Source of the DNA: Pelecanus crispus
Lineage: Eukaryota; Chordata; Aves; Pelecaniformes; Pelecanidae
NCBI RefSeq assembly: GCF_030463565.1
Contig: NC_134662.1
Span: 1,674,001-1,738,000 of the forward strand
Length of the DNA: 64,000 nucleotides
Reading direction: 5' to 3'
Shown here: positions 62,589-64,000 of the stretch, in pieces
Position numbering within the stretch: position 1 is the first letter of the stretch
Layout: each line of letters opens with the position of its first letter
The notes under the pieces: model-generated
What the model was told of the DNA's origin: nothing
Databases searched by the model: none
Seen by the model: the letters and a program-made list of their open reading frames with translations, nothing else
Translations under genes and position numbers: made by a program

Positions 62589-63623
62589 TCAGAGGCGGAC
62601 AAGGAAGGCCAGGTCGAGGGTTTCAGGGATGCGGAGCTCATCCAGGTGCAGGGGGGAGGGGGTGAAGGGCAGGTGCACAGGGAAGAGGTGGCCAGTGTCC
62701 ACCAGGAGCTGGCTGGGTCCCTCTCCATACTGGTCCTGCAGCTGCTTCTGTGGGGACACAGTGTTTGCATTGAGGGCTGCCCCAGTAAGGGGGCCCCTAT
62801 GGGACGGTGTGCCCAAAGCACTACACCCCGTGTCCTGCTTACCTCCACGCTGCTGATGAAACTGGGGCTGATGCGTTCCTCCAGCCCAACAGCTGGGGTG
62901 TAAGCCCGGAGGATCTTCACAACCTGGAGAAGATGGTGGGGAGCATGAACGGGGAAGGGCTGGGCACATTCAGACACTTCTCGGCATGGCATGTTCCTCA
63001 CCCGAGTGCATCTCTGGTGCACCCAGGGAGGCCAAGGAGTCCCAGGATAGGATGAGTGCCCAGCAGGCAGCGAGCCCCAACCCCCCCAGTACCTGCTGGG
63101 GTGACAGCACTGTGCACAGGCTGCAGAGAGCTCCAGCATCTTCCTCTGTCACCTTCTTCACCTGCAGCAGCTGGGCAGCCTGGACCAGGGGCTCCAGCAC
63201 CTCACAGGCCCCACTCTGCTGCAGCCCCTCTGCCCGCAGCCACTGCTCCAGCTGGCTGACGTTGTACCTGCCCGGGGAGACCAAGTCAGGGGGAGGCATG
63301 GGCCATGCCCCAGCTCCCCCAGGTACCCCTGTCCTGCATGGGGACTGACCTGAGCTGGATGCCACGGCTCCAGGAGCACGTCTCCTTTCTCAGCAGCAGG
63401 TAGTTGAGGGTGGTGCCACTGACAAGGAAGAGGAGCTGGCGCAGGGCCTGGTGCCCCACACTGGGGGCCAGCCCATGGCGGTCCAGCGCTGCACGGAAGG
63501 AGCCCAGCTGCTGCAGCAGCTCAGGCAGGGTGTGAGCAGGGGTTGCCAAGGACCGGCGGTGGCCAGGAGGGCAGGAGGAGGACGACAAGCCCTGTATGGG
63601 CTCGCTTTCCAGCATTGCGGCAA
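62589..63623 (-). CDS. Class V myosin-like, C-terminal dilute (cargo-binding) domain; 5' part outside window
   Basis: Class V myosins carry vesicles and organelles along actin; the C-terminal globular dilute domain binds cargo adaptors. Minus-strand exons are 63623-63350, 63267-63093, 62923-62843 and 62747-62589, with AG/GT borders and compatible phases. In order they encode [20 protein letters not shown] and [20 protein letters not shown], then [60 protein letters not shown] and the end [15 protein letters not shown] follow. LLLRKxxCSWSxGxQxRYN and [14 protein letters not shown] are class V hallmarks, which excludes afadin- and RADIL-type DIL proteins. It is quite diverged from the MYO5A/B/C pattern (for example [12 protein letters not shown]), so no paralogue symbol is given. 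No exon was recognised between 63,624 and the window end. Confidence 0.9.
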
Positions 63624-64000
63624 CTAACAGGTAGAAAAGGCTCATCATAACAAGGCAGAGACCCTGCATTGTGCCTCGAGCAGCCAGTACACTGCTCCTT
63701 GGCTCTGTGTCCCAGCTGAGGATGCAGGGGCTGATGACACCTCCAGGATAGCTGACCCAGGCTAGCCCAGGGGCTGGCCCTGCTCCATGAGGCTGCAAAG
63801 CAGGGCATGGGGGAATAGATGCAGCCCAAGGTTCCCAGGGTGCTGAGCTCACAGTTCCCAGGGTACTGAGCCCACTTGAGCTCCCCAACCACCTCCCCCA
63901 AGCCAGGAGGCTCAAGGAGCAGATGGTCCCTCATAGAAGAGGGTCCCACAATTCACAGCCTACCTTCCCCCTCTGGGTACAGCCTCTGAACAGAACAGGC
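63624..64000. other. Intron of the myosin V-like gene
   Basis: GC-rich sequence upstream (on the minus strand) of the CTACCTGTTAG acceptor. The open frame continues through it, but no dilute-domain homology is visible, so it reads as intron. Confidence 0.5.

Overview
The window looks like a bird chromosome segment, probably from a gene-dense microchromosome. The evidence is the dominance of CR1 non-LTR retrotransposons (many 5'-truncated copies, several ending in the ATTCTATGATTCTATG-type 3' tail), the avian-type solo LTRs, compact GC-rich genes with short introns, and three vertebrate genes whose exon ends join in frame. No bacterial-style operon, CRISPR array or phage is present.

Three cellular genes are only partly contained. 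(1) At 1,044-3,502 (+) lie the last four coding exons of UNC13A (Munc13-1), covering its C-terminal C2C domain, followed by a 3'UTR to about 5,065. (2) At 38,406-38,579 (-) is the first coding exon of a ceramide synthase, best match CERS4. A strong CpG island at about 53,540-54,480 is the likely promoter of this gene, about 15 kb upstream. No later CERS4 exon could be recognised. (3) At 62,589-63,623 (-) are the last four coding exons of a class V myosin-like gene, covering the C-terminal dilute (cargo-binding) domain, with its 3'UTR down to about 62,340.

Most of the rest is repeat DNA. From 6,040 to 9,055 runs a ~61-bp GC-rich minisatellite split by a solo LTR (7,460-8,521). From 9,075 to 9,845 lies a ~165-bp satellite with an embedded 34-bp array of ZNF143/THAP11-like motifs. 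Next come 2.8 kb of almost pure purine (9,845-12,655) and 1.3 kb of pyrimidine-rich repeats (12,656-13,990). Then follow an LTR-like element (15,209-16,121), a minus-strand retroviral env TM fragment (17,845-18,340), and a decayed plus-strand class I-like endogenous retrovirus (about 18,640-24,080) interrupted by a solo LTR and two CR1 tails. A 3.8-kb hexamer-based satellite (24,085-27,930) flips orientation near 27,695, and a second block of the ~165-bp satellite (28,370-29,926) carries a solo LTR with a perfect 5-bp target duplication.

From 30 to 62 kb the sequence is mostly AT-richer intron and intergenic DNA with scattered CR1 copies. The largest is a 2.7-kb minus-strand element (34,175-36,880) with an intact endonuclease frame.

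I found no convincing new multi-gene system. The items most worth a second look are the satellite architecture (strand-asymmetry switch, internal inversion, the same satellite on both sides of an 18-kb block), the motif array, the stranded CERS4 exon, the myosin V paralogue and the open env TM frame. Long stop-free frames inside the satellites are composition artefacts and are not annotated as genes.
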